Of a DNA stretch of 64,000 nucleotides, positions 14,645-26,690 are shown piece after piece (positions within the stretch are counted from its first letter, which is position 1; every line of letters begins with the position of its first letter). The position numbers and the translations under genes are program-made. The stretch covers positions 21,420,277-21,484,276 of the forward strand of contig NC_060896.1 of the NCBI RefSeq assembly GCF_014805685.1. Direction: 5' to 3'. The notes under the pieces are model-generated. The model made no database searches and was not told the DNA's origin. It saw nothing but the letters and a program-made list of their open reading frames with translations. Source of the stretch: Silurus meridionalis (lineage: Eukaryota; Chordata; Actinopteri; Siluriformes; Siluridae).

Positions 14645-15139
14645 GTCTGACTCTCTTTTTCATTGACTGACATTCTGACCCATTCTGATTCTAATACTTT
14701 CTATGACTCTCACACTATCGAAAAGTCTTTGCAGTCGATCTGACACTTTCTGACTCTCCTCCTCTGACTGTCTCGGACATTTTTAAACATCGCTCTCTTT
14801 TGTTCTTGCTCTCTTTGACTCACTGATGCTTGTTCCAAATCTATGTTTTCTGACTCTTGTTGACACTGACTCACTTTCTTACTGACTCTCTGACCCTCTC
14901 CGACTGTGTCTCTGACACATTCACAGTGTCTGTGTCCGACTCTCTTTTTCTCACTCACGCTCTGACATTTTCTAACTCTGATAGCTGCTCTAAATCTCTT
15001 TCTCTCTGACTCTAGTTAACACTGACTCCCTTTTTCTCTGATTCTAGAACATTCTGCTTTTCATTTTTTCTATGACTCTCATTGATTCTGTACCTCTCTA
15101 ATTGTCTCTTGCACATTCTCTGACTGACTGACTGACTGA

Positions 15140-15197
<58 letters not shown>
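14645..15197. repeat. CT-rich degenerate minisatellite ending in (CTGA)n and (TC)n
   Basis: Imperfect TCTGACTCTC-like units recur for about 450 bp, then give a perfect (CTGA)n run at about 15119-15142 and (TC)27 up to 15197. The tract looks like a microsatellite family expanding from degenerate units. It lies about 200 bp upstream of the probable upstream fam168a exon. Confidence 0.8.
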
Positions 15198-15199
<2 letters not shown>

Positions 15200-15417
15200 T
15201 GTTTTGTTGTTCAGCTTTACCCGTTTTTGTTGCTGTGCTTCGCTATGCTCAATTGTGCTTTTTCTAACCATGACCTTGCTTTCCTTTTGTTTTTCTTTCT
15301 TTCTATCTTTCTTTCTATTTGTTTTTCTTTCTATCTTTTTTCCTTCTTTCTTTCTTGTTTTTTATTTGCTATTTCAGATTTGCATATCCATCCCTCCTTC
15401 ATTTGCCTTTGCTTCAG

Positions 15418-15487
15418 TGAGAATGGCAGGCGGACCCCCCTCTGACAAATACACTTTTCTCTACCCGACAGACAGCAGCCTGAAGAG
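15418..15487 (+). CDS. fam168a: Probable upstream coding or 5' UTR exon of fam168a (N-terminal extension)
   Basis: An ATG at 15423 opens a frame reading MAGGPPSDKYTFLYPTDSSL and then K, ending at an AG/GTCAGT donor (intron from 15488). The exon ends in phase 2, and the next exon at 17269 supplies the missing base, so translation runs on as S-KSRVSS into the known [11 protein letters not shown] start with no stop, giving a 223-residue isoform. Two acceptors are possible: AG at 15416-15417 (used here) or AG at 15376-15377, which would lengthen the 5' UTR; both have strong pyrimidine tracts. There is a TGA directly upstream of the ATG in a different frame. Alternatively the exon is purely 5' UTR and initiation occurs at 17288. 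I do not recall this extension from mammalian FAM168A. Confidence 0.5.
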
Positions 15488-15941
15488 GTCAGTGTAGAGA
15501 CTGGTACTGTCCAAAACAACCCCAAATCTACCTTGAGGGGGTGTGTGTGTTTACCTAAATGTGACTTTACATGACAAATGTATTGTAAAATATCTATGTC
15601 CTGCTGTTTTCACCACCTTTAATATTAAAATGGTCAACAATAAAAAGAATACATTTGCACACTAAATATAAAAAGTATAGCATGAGAATCTCCATTTTTA
15701 TTCACAAAGGACTAGTGTAAGTGCAGGTGTTTTTAAAATAAGTAGAAGCTGCTTAAATTAATTTTTGATAGCATTAAAATGCCTACGCATAAAAGCATCT
15801 TTTATGATTGGTACAACTGATGTCCTGGGCATACTATGTTTCTGACACAAATGTCCAGGTCCAGCATCTCAGATAGGAAATGGAAAAATTAATAGGGCAT
15901 TAAATGTTGACAATATAGTTTTTCCACACCACAATAAACTG

Positions 15942-15973
<32 letters not shown>

Positions 15974-17208
15974 TCAGAAACATTTTTCAAGGTCCAGTTA
16001 CATCTGGAAATGCTGTTTTTCATAATACAGTATACATAAAAAGCAGAGATAATGCAAAATGTAAATATCAACATATTCACCAAAGTAGTAAATATGACTT
16101 TAAGCAGTGTTATGATCAGTCATAGGACAAAATCTAATATCTATTTACAAATTAATTGAAACAATCAGGCCAAACTTTTGCTCAAGTCTGTAATCAATAT
16201 CTAGCCTTTATAATTTGCTAGCTTTGTAAGTATGCTCAAATTGATGCTAACTATCAGACTACTGGGCTAGCAGCTAAGGTTAAAATGTCCGGCTTGAAAA
16301 AAAAAACCCTGTAAAAATGGAAAACGGGTCACACGGATTGTTTTACTAGGTTTTACAAATCAGATAACCCGTCTCCTAAAAAATTATAAGTATATTGGGC
16401 TGACAGCTGCAGCATAGAGGAATGCACATGTACACGTGACAGTTAAAACAAATCTTCACGTAATTCCTGAAGTTATCATTAAAATGTGTGCAAAATAGTT
16501 TGATATTTAATATGTACTTAGCATCCATATAGGTAAAATTGTATATTACAAAGTGAGAAGGGCCTTCTGTTTTTTTCTGTCATCCAAAATAGCTAACATG
16601 CTAGCTAAACTAGCTCGCAATGGAGCTTGTATCAAAGAGGAAAATTGTTCTATTTAATGCTAAATCATTGTTTATTTCTAATTTCTGGATATATTAGAAT
16701 AGAATATCACAGGAAAAAGTTTTGTAGAATTGCAAGTTAGCAGCCACTGTTTCTCCATTATAAAAGGACATGAGCTGCAAACTGCCAGACCAAAGCTTAG
16801 ATCTTATGCACAGGAAGTCCATTAACACTTGTTGGCATTTTACAAAGATTCTGTGGATTATGCACACAAAAGAATGCTGTACAAATGCTACAGGGATTTT
16901 ATAGCTGTGTAACTAAGTGTGTCTCTCTGTGTTTCTCTTTCTTTCTCTGTTTGTGTGTTTCTCTCTTGATCTCTGCGTATCTGTCACTTCTTGTTTGTGT
17001 ATTTGCCTTCAGTTGTTTGTGTGTGTCTTCATCTCTGCCTGATTTCTCTTGGCTTGGACACCCGAATTCCATGTCATCTGTTTTTCCTATCCATATGTTT
17101 TACATATTTGTGTCTTTTAAAAGATTTTAGCTGTCTTTTGGTTTTGGGTCGGTTTTGCAGAGTGTATTTGTATGGAATTAATATTTTCCTACTTTCCTCT
17201 GTATTATT

Positions 17209-17268
<60 letters not shown>
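15488..17268. other. fam168a intron
   Basis: Bounded by the GTCAGT donor and a microsatellite acceptor. Holds a T26 run (15942-15967) and T/C-rich low-complexity sequence. No other gene seen. Confidence 0.6.
17213..17266 (+). repeat. (TC)n microsatellite acting as a splice pyrimidine tract
   Basis: About 27 TC units run straight into the AG of the fam168a acceptor at 17267-17268. Confidence 0.9.
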
Positions 17269-17270
<2 letters not shown>

Positions 17271-17357
17271 AGAGCAGAGTATCCAGTATGAACCCTGTGT
17301 ACAGTCCAGTGCAGCCTGGGACTCCTTATGGAAACCCTAAAACCATGGCATACACAG
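17269..17357 (+). CDS. fam168a: fam168a exon with canonical start codon (residues 1-24)
   Basis: The acceptor AG (17267-17268) sits directly behind a (TC)n microsatellite that serves as its pyrimidine tract. The exon has 19 nt before ATG 17288, then codes [18 protein letters not shown] and TMAYT, and ends one base into a glycine codon at an ACAG/GTGAG donor. This N-terminus is the hallmark of FAM168 proteins and matches the A paralogue (VQPG and YGNPK). The 19 nt upstream of the ATG are open in the same frame, which is what allows the longer isoform from the 15.4 kb exon. Confidence 0.93.
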
Positions 17358-17689
17358 GTGAGAATCATTGTTATGAGAGTAATGCAAGTAATGAGATATA
17401 AGCTGCCTAGAAAAGCTGCAGAGAAAACACTATAACATCCATTGTTTCACTGGGAACTGAGTACTGACTTGCAGTCATTTTTAACATCTTTAAGAGACAG
17501 AATTTAAAGTGCTTTCGTTTGTTGTCGAGAACATTTGGTTTCTTCTATGCATTTTAACCTCACTGTCTATGCTTGATGTTTATTTTGCCAACCATAATGG
17601 ATGTCTATACTTTATTTATTATTGCCATTATCATCCATTGGTTTCCATAATCCTTTTTCAGGCTTTTATTCACTATCCATACTGATTTA

Positions 17690-18190
17690 TTCTGTTCATA
17701 AATAACCTAATACTAATCACCAATACTCACAAACCACACTCGCAATCGTCAATACTGGATGTCTGTACTCGCCATCACTTATTGTTCCTACTTGCCATCC
17801 ATATTCTTTTGCAATACTCACTGTCCATACCCATAATCAGTACTCATTGTCAACACCCACTACCCATACTGTCCAAGTTCAATCTCTCTATCCAGAGTCA
17901 GTACTTGTTTTTCATACTCATCATGAGTACTCACTGTCCATACTCACCATCCATAATCATTGTCAAAATTCATTGTAAATACTATCAGTACTCACTGTTC
18001 ATTCTCTCTATCCATACTTATCAATGCTTGCTGTTCATACTTATTATTAAATCTCTCATCCATAATCATCATTCACATATTCTCTCCATTTATAAACCTG
18101 AATATTTAATGTCTTTGTTTGATCCATACACATCAACTATACTCACTGTCTATAATTGCTTTCCAAACACATAATTAATACTCACAGTTA
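17690..18190. repeat. Degenerate minisatellite (TACTCACTGTCCA-like units)
   Basis: Variants of TACTCACTGTCCA, TACTCACCATCCA and ATAATCATTGTCA recur irregularly for about 500 bp. The spurious open frame here simply reads the repeat. Confidence 0.7.
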
Positions 18191-19330
18191 ATTAGGGCTG
18201 CTGCTATCGATTATTTTAGTATTCGAGTATTCTGACAACTATTCCAGTACTTTTTCTTTATTAAAGGGCAATACTAAATAATAAAGAAAAAATAAAACAT
18301 GTCTCTTAAAATGAACAAGTAATTTGTTTTTCTTTTTAGAAAAATCCTTAAATGTTTTTGTTAAAAATGAATTCAGGAATATTGGTGAAAACTAAACTCA
18401 TTTAGTGCATTTAATTGTCATATTACATCAAAATACAAATATAGTGTGTTCAGAAATTCCCTCTCAGTGGCCACGTAGAGTAAGTTATGGGAAACTATTA
18501 GTTTAATGAAACTAAATCTCGCATAGTATCACGATGTGGTATTCTGGTATAAGATCACTTGTTAGGAAAATTGTTCTTTTCTTACTGTCGTACAGCAACA
18601 ATATGCATGGACATACTGTACTTATTGCTTCTATAATTGTACAGCACATGTTTAATTCAGCATATTTCCTGCTTTTCACCGGGGAACGCCACTGGCATGT
18701 GTGTGTATTCAAAGGATAGCACTGTAGTGTCGACCGCATTGCTGTGAACATCTAAGAGTCAATTATAGAGAGAAAGAGAGAGAGACAGGTGTAGAGCTGT
18801 TACACTGCAATTATGCGATACTTGCAGTCTTTTATGGAGGTGACAGAAGAAAGATGTGTCAGTACTTATTCATGAGATATAAAAAAAAAAAAAGAAGAAG
18901 ATAAGACGTATGGCTGCAAGGAGCAATAGAAAGGGAGAATGCTGAGGAGACAGAAATAATCAAAGTTTGAACAATGTGCAATTTGGTCAGCTGTGTTTGG
19001 ATTATTGAGTGTATACTAATATATGAAAAAAAAAATGTTCCACTGGATCAGCATTTCTTGAATTTTTGTTTTTCTAAAAAAACTCACAACCTCACCAACT
19101 TACAGGCCATCAGTGTCATAACAAAGTGCTCCCGGTCATAAATATTTTGAGAAAGTGTTCCTGCACGCTGCTGGACCTAAAATGCTTGCATGATCACATA
19201 CTCACTACAAAAAAAAATAGCTTGCTTAGGAGAAGTGGGTTTTGGGAGATTTTAGAGCTTGACTGTTAGGATTTCCAGCATTCAGCATCATGGGCATTAG
19301 TACACTAGCATATCCCTGCTAAAAAAAAAT

Positions 19331-19333
<3 letters not shown>

Positions 19334-19421
<88 letters not shown>
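19334..19421. repeat. (TA)n microsatellite
   Basis: About 43 TA units following an A/T-rich lead-in. Confidence 0.95.
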
Positions 19422-19425
<4 letters not shown>

Positions 19426-20617
19426 CATGGTTATAATCAGAATTGTTTTGGTTGTAATAAAAACTGAATTGGTATAACCCTGTTGTCTCTACTGATACTT
19501 AGCTTGTATTTATATTGGTAGCATGATGTACAAAGTGTTCTATTTATCATTTATAACATCCATTAGGCACATCACATATTGGTATCTATTGAACACCAAC
19601 AGCGATCATTAGGACATCATTAAGCAGTCAGATTCCAATATGTTTCCACAAAGGTTCCTTTGCTATTTTTTTATGTAATAAAAATCATGGAATAATGGTT
19701 ACCAATTGATTGTTTGTAATGGTATTTGTAGTGGAAATCTTTAGAATTTCTTTAATTGTTCGTATTGTTTTGTTTTTATTTCCAGCATGGATGGGTGTGA
19801 TGGTCAGGTGTCCACAAACCTTTGGTTTTATAGTGCACATTAATTTTCTAGATTGATGCACAGTACTATTAATAGTAATAGCTACACTATATACATATAT
19901 TTAATACTTTTCCTTATGGTAGCAAATACTAGGAAGATTTTTTGTGAAAGCCTATGTGAAATTAGCCCTTGGTTATTTCTACAGCACACTAGCTGTCTTA
20001 TTTAATATTACTGTTAATAGTAAATACATTTTACTGAGCACACACATTTCGGTTGTTCAGTTGGTACATAAATATGATGATAATATATAGCCATGTATCT
20101 GCATTGTAGGTGATTTCTGAGAATCAGTATTTATTACGTCAGATACATTGGGACCAGCTCACTCTACATCAGACATGGCAGTTTCAACTTATTGTTCCTG
20201 GAGAGTTGTGTCTGATTTGTGTGTGTGTGGGTGTGTGTGTCTGACAGCTCTGCTGTTCAGTATGGCAGTGGGTGCTATGTGTTTCGCACTCGCTCAACTG
20301 TATCTTATTAAGACAGACGAGTGGTAATGAACACCATCTGGGCCCATCCTGTTCAATCACCAAGCCTGCGCTCTACCTTTCTCTTCTCTTTCTCTCCACC
20401 CTCTCTCTCTCTCTCTCTCTCTCTTTCCCTCTTATTCACCAAATGTTCTGACGTTGCCATGGAAGATTTACATTAGTATATCACAGCTGATGACTAAATT
20501 AGACTCTTAGTCATCATCCTTTTGAGACACGAACTGACATTTTCGCAGCGTTGTGTTCTTTTTTTTCTCCCCACATTATGTTGCTTACATCTTTTCCGCT
20601 GTGTGCGTGTTTGTTAG

Positions 20618-20698
20618 GTTACCCAGCAGGCTATCCTACTGCAGCACCTGCCTACACACCAAGTCTCTATCAGACAGGTAGTCCAGGGTACCCTCCAG
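20618..20698 (+). CDS. fam168a: fam168a coding exon (residues 24-51)
   Basis: An 81-nt, phase-1-to-phase-1 exon with acceptor TTGTTAG and donor CAG/GTAAGA. It codes YPAGYPTAAPAYTPSLYQTG and then SPGYPP, a low-complexity Pro/Tyr/Ala tract like the N-terminal half of FAM168A. Length 81 is divisible by three, so it could be skipped without a frame change. No trace of the alternative insert exon of the longest mammalian isoform was seen between this exon and the next. Confidence 0.92.
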
Positions 20699-21625
20699 GT
20701 AAGAAAGCACACACACACATGCACACACAGTATGTCGCATACTTCCTTATACAACAAGTAGAATTTGATGCCAACATAGAAGTCTCCACTGTCAACAACA
20801 CTTCAATGTTCCCAAATTATATGCTTCAAATACCCATAAAATAAACCATGAGCATTTTTGGAATGTATATATCTGTAATTTAATTGAAGACAAGAACAAG
20901 ACAAATTTTCCTTTATCATTTTGTAAAATAAAAATGCCAATCAGGTCAGAAGGTAGACATTGGTTGAAGTGGATTTTGCATCTCCAACCTGGGATAGATT
21001 TTATATCTCTTACCAAGATCACTGTATATAAACATACAGTGAATATCATAGTGTGTGTTAGAAACAAAATTGGCATAAGAATGAGGTAAGTCACATGAGA
21101 TTATATTAGGTTACATATGAATATAGATGTCATGATTATTAGGAATTTTTGGAGGCTTTAAATATGTTGCATAATGAAATGTCTACAGCCCATAATCACG
21201 CACCTTATATATGGTGCTCTTATGTATTTGAAAACAGGGTGCGTACTAAATTAATTAACCTTTTAAAGAAAATGTGCCTTGAACCTGAACTGTTTTCTGT
21301 ATGCCGAACAGTAAAGTGCTATTAGAAAAAAAACTGTTTCAGACATTTGACCTGGCTGTGACCTTATATATGTTTGGACTGATTCTATAATCTAATCTTG
21401 ACTGCTGGGTACAATGAAATTTCACATAAATCTGACAAACAAATAACCGCTCTTTCTTCCATTCTATTCCGTTCATTTCGACTTCCAGAAGCAGCTCATT
21501 CTCAAGACAAACATTCCACCCCTTTAAACATCTTACTCATAATGTACATCAAATATATATTTTTATAATAAGTATGTGAAAATAAGGTTTTCAGCTTGAG
21601 ACAGTAGAAGGCTTGGCAAAATAGC

Positions 21626-22440
21626 TACAGTGCATCCAGGAAATATTCACAGTGCTTCACTTTTTCCACATTTTGTTATATTACAGCTTTATTCCAAAAT
21701 GGATGAAATTCCTTATTTTCTTCAAAATTCTACATACAATACACCATAATGACAAGGTGAAAGAAGGTTGTTTGAGATCTTTGCAAACTTTATAAAAAAT
21801 GAAAAAAATCACATGCACATAAGAATTCTTAGCCTTTGCCATGACACTCACCTATAAGCTTAGGTGCTTCCTGGTTCCACTGATCATACTTGAGATGTTT
21901 CTTCAACTTGATTAGAGTCCACCTGTGATAAATTTAGGACGTGATTAGGAAAGGCACACACCTGTCTTTATGAGGTTCCACAGTTAACAGTGCATGTCAG
22001 AGCAAGCCATGAAGTCCTAGGAATTGTCTGTAGACCTCTGAGACAGGATTGTATCGAGAAGAAGGATTGTATTCTAGAAGAACAACCATCTTTGCAGAAA
22101 TCCACTAATCAGGCTTGTATGGTAGAGTAGCCAGACAGAAGCCTCTTCTCAGTAAAAGGCACATGACAGCCTGAATGCCAACCGCCATGTTTGGAGGAAA
22201 CATGGCATGGTTGATCAGCTGGCCAAAACCATTCCTACAGTAAAGCACGGTGGTGGCATCCGCATACTGTGGGGATGTTTTTTAGCTGCAAGAACTGGGA
22301 GACTAGTCAGGCTCGAGGAAGGATGAATGCAGAAATGAACAAAGACATCCTTAATGAAAACCTGCTCCTGACCTCAGACTGGGGCGACGGTTGATCTTCC
22401 CACTGGACAACGACCCTAAACATACAGCCAAGATAATAAA
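21626..22440 (+). mobile_element. Truncated, decayed Tc1/mariner element
   Basis: The left end TACAGTGCATCCAGGAAATA with ATTCACAGTGCTTCACTTTT is that of a common fish Tc1 family. Inside are plus-strand transposase remnants, for example the region around AAAGCACGGTGGTGGCATCC (the KHGGGS motif) and CAACGACCCTAAACATACAG (the DNDPKHTA motif). Stops and deletions abound, and the 3' third with the right inverted repeat is missing. Confidence 0.8.
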
Positions 22441-23739
22441 ATAATGAAGCAAAGGCTACAAAACTCTATGTAGATTCTATGTAAATCTATGTAGATGATG
22501 AACTGTAGATGTAAATGGCATTGGATTAAACTTTTAGTTTTGGACAGCATCCAGTAGATGAGATGTCCTGTTCTCTCTATCCTAACAGATGGGTGTGAAA
22601 AAGTGTAGGCAGAGTTTAGAGCAGAAACACACACACTGGGCATCGTGCCCCGTCTGGGCATGTGTGTGAACTGCTGGGTGTGTATTAACACCTGTGGAGA
22701 GTCGAGCCGGCACTGTACAGTGTAGCATCCATCTTTTCTTTTTTTTTCATCTTTCTGTCTCTAAGGCTTGCTTTTGTTAGAAATAGGTGCACATGTACAT
22801 CTGAATAACTGCTTACTTATAGGTATGTGTTCAATCATGACACATCAGCACAATGCATAAAATGATGCAGATTATTTTATGAGCTTCAGTTAATGTTCAC
22901 ATCATACTTTAGAATTGGGAAACGGTGTGATCTCTGACATATGATCTGGATTTCACACAGAATCGGAAGGGAAACTGAATCAGTGACAGTTCCGGGGAAG
23001 GTAAATTTATGGTTGAAAGGTCACAGAAAATGGCCAGTTTGAGCTGCCAGTTCATATTGTAAGTCGGATAATCGCTTTTTCACTCGTAATGAGAAGAAAA
23101 GCACCTGAGCCTGCGTAAACCATCACATTTTGTGGGTCAAGGGTGAAGAACAACAGAGGAACATGAAAGCCATTTGACCTGAATACATTTTTGGTGGTTG
23201 AGAGAAAGTGTGGGAGACAGAGGCAACCCAGAAAATCCACATTTATAGTCATTTTAGTTCACAGTCGATATAGGTGCTCTAGAGCTTTTGTCTACAATTA
23301 ACATAAAACATCTTTTAACATCAAAAATATAATTTATTTTATATATATTTTTTTTATTCCGTTGCTTGTTCCTGTGAACAAAATCGATAAACTATTAATG
23401 CCAGAATTATAAATTACAGTGAAATTAAAAGCATATGGTTTTGTCTCGTTTTCCTTCACTATTGGGTATCATAGACTAACACTGCCCCCTTGTGGTTGGA
23501 CAGAAAATGCGGGTTTTTATTTGGGTAATTGTGGGTGATCACAGTTCGTCACACACAAGCATTCAGCAAATACTCTTATTTCACCACATTAAAACAATAG
23601 GTACTGTTTTTTGATAACATATCTCACACACCTGCACACATACTTTCAATGCAGTAAGTATAATGCATCTATTTTATGCTATGCTAGATCAAAATCTAAT
23701 TCGAATCTAGGCCTCATTAAAAAAAAAAGAGGGAAGCAT

Positions 23740-23985
23740 TTAGCCACATTTAGGTTTTGAGGATTCTGTGCAGGACCCCGAGTTCTTTCACTCCAACTTT
23801 ATCCATAATCCATGTAGACAGGGAAATAGTCATGCTGGAACAGGTTTGAGGCATCTTATTTCCACTGAAGGAAAAATTTAAGTCTACAGCATACAAAATA
23901 GTGCAATACAGTTAAGTGCTTCCCAATTTGAGACCTACATAATGGTCAGGGATCCCAAAACTTCTGCCATATATTGTATCTGTTT
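23740..23985. mobile_element. Tc1-like transposon fragment
   Basis: GTCATGCTGGAACAGGTTTG and nearby blocks match the fragment at 25800-26110, which carries GCATTGTCAGGCTGGAACAG. This is a widespread fish Tc1-like family whose transposase is read on the minus strand. No intact end or frame. Confidence 0.55.
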
Positions 23986-24109
23986 GTTTATACTGCAGCA
24001 CTGTTGCTGATACTTGATTCTGTTTGGTTAACACACATTCAAAGGTGTGCAATTATATAATAAACAGATAAAGTATTTCTAGGCATTTCTGTTTTTATGC
24101 ACACATTTA

Positions 24110-24668
24110 CACACTGGCTGTCCAAAAAATAGTCACCACCTGGATTTAACTAAGCAAATAAGTAAGAGCCTCCCATTGGATAATTATTGTATGGATGATT
24201 ATGTTTCAGCTGATAAGTTATTTAACTTGATGCAGTGAGTAGCTTCTCATTTCTAAAACAACCATTTCGAGAAGACATCCAGTGGTCGTGGAAAAGATGT
24301 CAATCTGTTTTAGAAGAAACAAATTACTGGCATGCATCAAGCAAAGAACAGGCATATTCCAAGATGACAATGTGAGAAAAAATTGTGAAAGAGTGGTTCA
24401 GGGAGCATGAGACATCATTTTCCCATACAGATCAGCCACCACAGAGTCCAGACCTTAACCCTATTGAGACTCTTTGGGATGTGCTGGAGAAGACTTGGCG
24501 CAGTGATCCGACTCTTCCGTCATCAATACAAAATCTTGGTTAAAAATTACTGCAACTCTGGACAGGAATAAATGCTGTGACATTGGAGAAGATTGTCGAA
24601 ACCATGCCACGGCGAATGCGAACGAAATATTAGTGTGATCTTTTTTTTTTTTTTGGACAGGCAGTGTA
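24110..24668 (+). mobile_element. Internally deleted Tc1-like transposon
   Basis: Left end CACTGGCTGTCCAAAAAATA and right end TTTTTGGACAGGCAGTG form an inverted pair next to TA. The C-terminal part of the transposase remains on the plus strand ([17 protein letters not shown], then stops), but the middle with the first two catalytic Asp residues is gone. About 560 bp long, so non-autonomous. Confidence 0.75.
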
Positions 24669-25639
24669 TTTATTTGCAGTTCCATATTGCTACTCTAACT
24701 GAAATAATGGAAAATTACAATTCTGTCCACAAAAACACAATGACATACTTCATCATAATAATTTACAAAAACACAATCTGACAAACCACATTGAGATAAT
24801 TAAAATAAAGTTTTTAGATGAATAACAAGCCTCTTTTCTAGTTCTAGAACAATATCTTATGTTTAGTAAGAAGGCTCGTGATATGTAGGGCTAGAAATAG
24901 TTTGAAAATTAGTAAAACTAGTCTCGAAAGAAATCAAATGAATAGTATTTTGAGGTATGATAACTGTGGTATAAACGGAAATGCTGGCAATGGGCAGTTA
25001 GGAATTACCACTTCTGGTATGCATTATTTTTCAAATACAGTTAACTACCCTTCGTGACCCTTCGTGATCCCTAAAGTGGCGTCCATAGTAAAATTGACCC
25101 CATGGCCTTGAAAAAATGGCAGCACTTTGAGGATGTTGTGCGAATTCTGGCTCTTACAGACCCTCGATCATTCAAGTTTCTCCTTTGCTTCAACTAGAGA
25201 TAAACCTGAGACCTGAGTAAAACTATGTTTATATATTTACATTTTATCCTAACACATATCTAACAAATTGAGTTAATTCTCCTGCCAACAAATTAGTAAA
25301 CTCATTGACTAATTTACTTTAGACCACTAAACCACAGGCTTTGCAATTATTAAGGAATCTCTTCAGTCTGAGTAATGCATTTGCATTCAGCTATATCCCT
25401 TTCATACACTGATGAATCTTTACTGTGTACGTCTACAAAAACACGATAGCACAGGTTTTATAAAAATAACTATTTACCTTTATTATAAAATATACACCTA
25501 ATTAAAAAATAAAAGTTTTTTTTTTTAAGATTTGAATCTGCTTTTTGGACATCCCATTCCACATTTGCTGTATGTATATTTACAGATATGTGTATATGTA
25601 TGTATATACGGTATATTACTACATGTATTATACATGTAC

Positions 25640-25795
25640 TACATATAATATTACATGCATACACTTACATATTTATCTGTACTTGTAAATTTGCACAATT
25701 CTTAATATTTGCGCTTCTGGTGGATGCTAAACAGAATTTGGTTGTGCTGTGTAACTGTACTATGCAATGACCGATCCATCCATCCATCCATCCGT
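25640..25795 (+). mobile_element. LINE 3' tail, second copy
   Basis: Shares the GCACAATT, ACTTCTGG, TGCTGTGTAAC, TGTACTATGCAATGA order with 10590-10712 but ends in (ATCC)n instead of (TATC)n. Different terminal microsatellites on one tail type fit independent retrotransposition events. Confidence 0.55.
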
Positions 25796-25799
25796 ATAG

Positions 25800-26110
25800 T
25801 TGGTGAGGAGATTTGAGGTGCAGTCAGCATTCCAGTTCATGCCAAAGCTATTCAATAGGGATAAGGTCAGGGCTCTATCGCAGGCTACTTAAGAACTTCC
25901 ACTCAAAACCATGAAAAACCTTGTCTTCATAGAGCTCTCTTTGTACACAGGGGCATTGTCAGGCTGGAACAGTTTTGGGTCTTCTAGTTCATGTAATAGA
26001 AAAATGTAATGCTACTGCATCAAGAGGCATCATATACAATTGTGTGCCTCTAACTTTTTGCAAAGGTTTTAGCAAGAACCACTTATGCTCCCATATTATA
26101 TTCTCCCAGA
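25800..26110. mobile_element. Tc1-like transposon fragment
   Basis: GGTGAGGAGATTTGAGGTGC then AGTCAGCATTCCAGTTCATG and a GGGGCATTGTCAGGCTGGAA block, typical of a fish Tc1-like family with minus-strand transposase. Another piece of the family lies at about 36650-36740. Coding capacity is lost. Confidence 0.6.
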
Positions 26111-26469
26111 AGTCTGTTGAAGAACATTGACTTGTGCCTGTCAGAAGAATTCAGAAACAACACAAAGGTGTTTATGAAATGAATGAAATGTGCAGGAATC
26201 TCCACCATTACACTTCATATTGCATCCTACAGTTTTTATTTTTAATATATGAATTTGTTAAACACCAGTCCATTCTTAACCTCATTAGACATACAGTATG
26301 TCTTGTCTCTATCTCAAGGATATTTGAATGTTGCTGTATGTATAAGGCATGTGTTATTGGATTCACATGCTAGCTCTTAAGAAATAAAAAACCTTAATGT
26401 ATGCTGATCAAATCTTGTACTGATGATTTTCTATTGTAGTAATTCACCGTACTTAGAAAAGGCATGATT

Positions 26470-26690
26470 TTTCTGCATGTCAGTTAAAATGCAAGGGCCT
26501 CTATGCCGATCAGTTCCTGTAAATAAGATCTGGCCTTTTTTTTATGTCAGTTCCCTTAAAAGAGATGTGGACTTTGCATTCCATTGATAGAGACATGGTT
26601 TGTCCGTCTGTCAGTTCAAATGAAAGGGGTGTGGCCTCAGTGCCTGTCAGTTCCAGTAAAAAGTGGCCTCCCTGCCTGTTAATAAGAAAT
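26470..26690. repeat. Degenerate minisatellite, about 40-bp units
   Basis: Four to five diverged units share TGTCAGTTCC, a run resembling AGTAAAAG, and GTGGCCTC. Confidence 0.65.

Larger units (their letters stand above)
1..15377. other. Gene-free stretch: probable upstream intron of fam168a
   Basis: No convincing exon, RNA gene or CpG-rich promoter is visible. Short open frames have no recognisable domains. Contents are dispersed repeats, SINEs, a LINE tail and microsatellites listed separately. A weak copy of a common teleost dispersed repeat may lie at about 2145-2265, and a degraded SINE-like piece with a B-box-like motif on the minus strand near 4005-4030. The first exon of fam168a is likely upstream of the window, since intron 1 is very large in mammals. 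Confidence 0.6.
17358..20617. other. fam168a intron
   Basis: GTGAGA donor to TTGTTAG acceptor. Contains a degenerate minisatellite, a long TA microsatellite, a possible old transposon end near 18195 (GGGCTGCTGCTATCGATTAT), and a short Tc1-like relic end at about 19785-19845. No gene seen. Confidence 0.7.
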
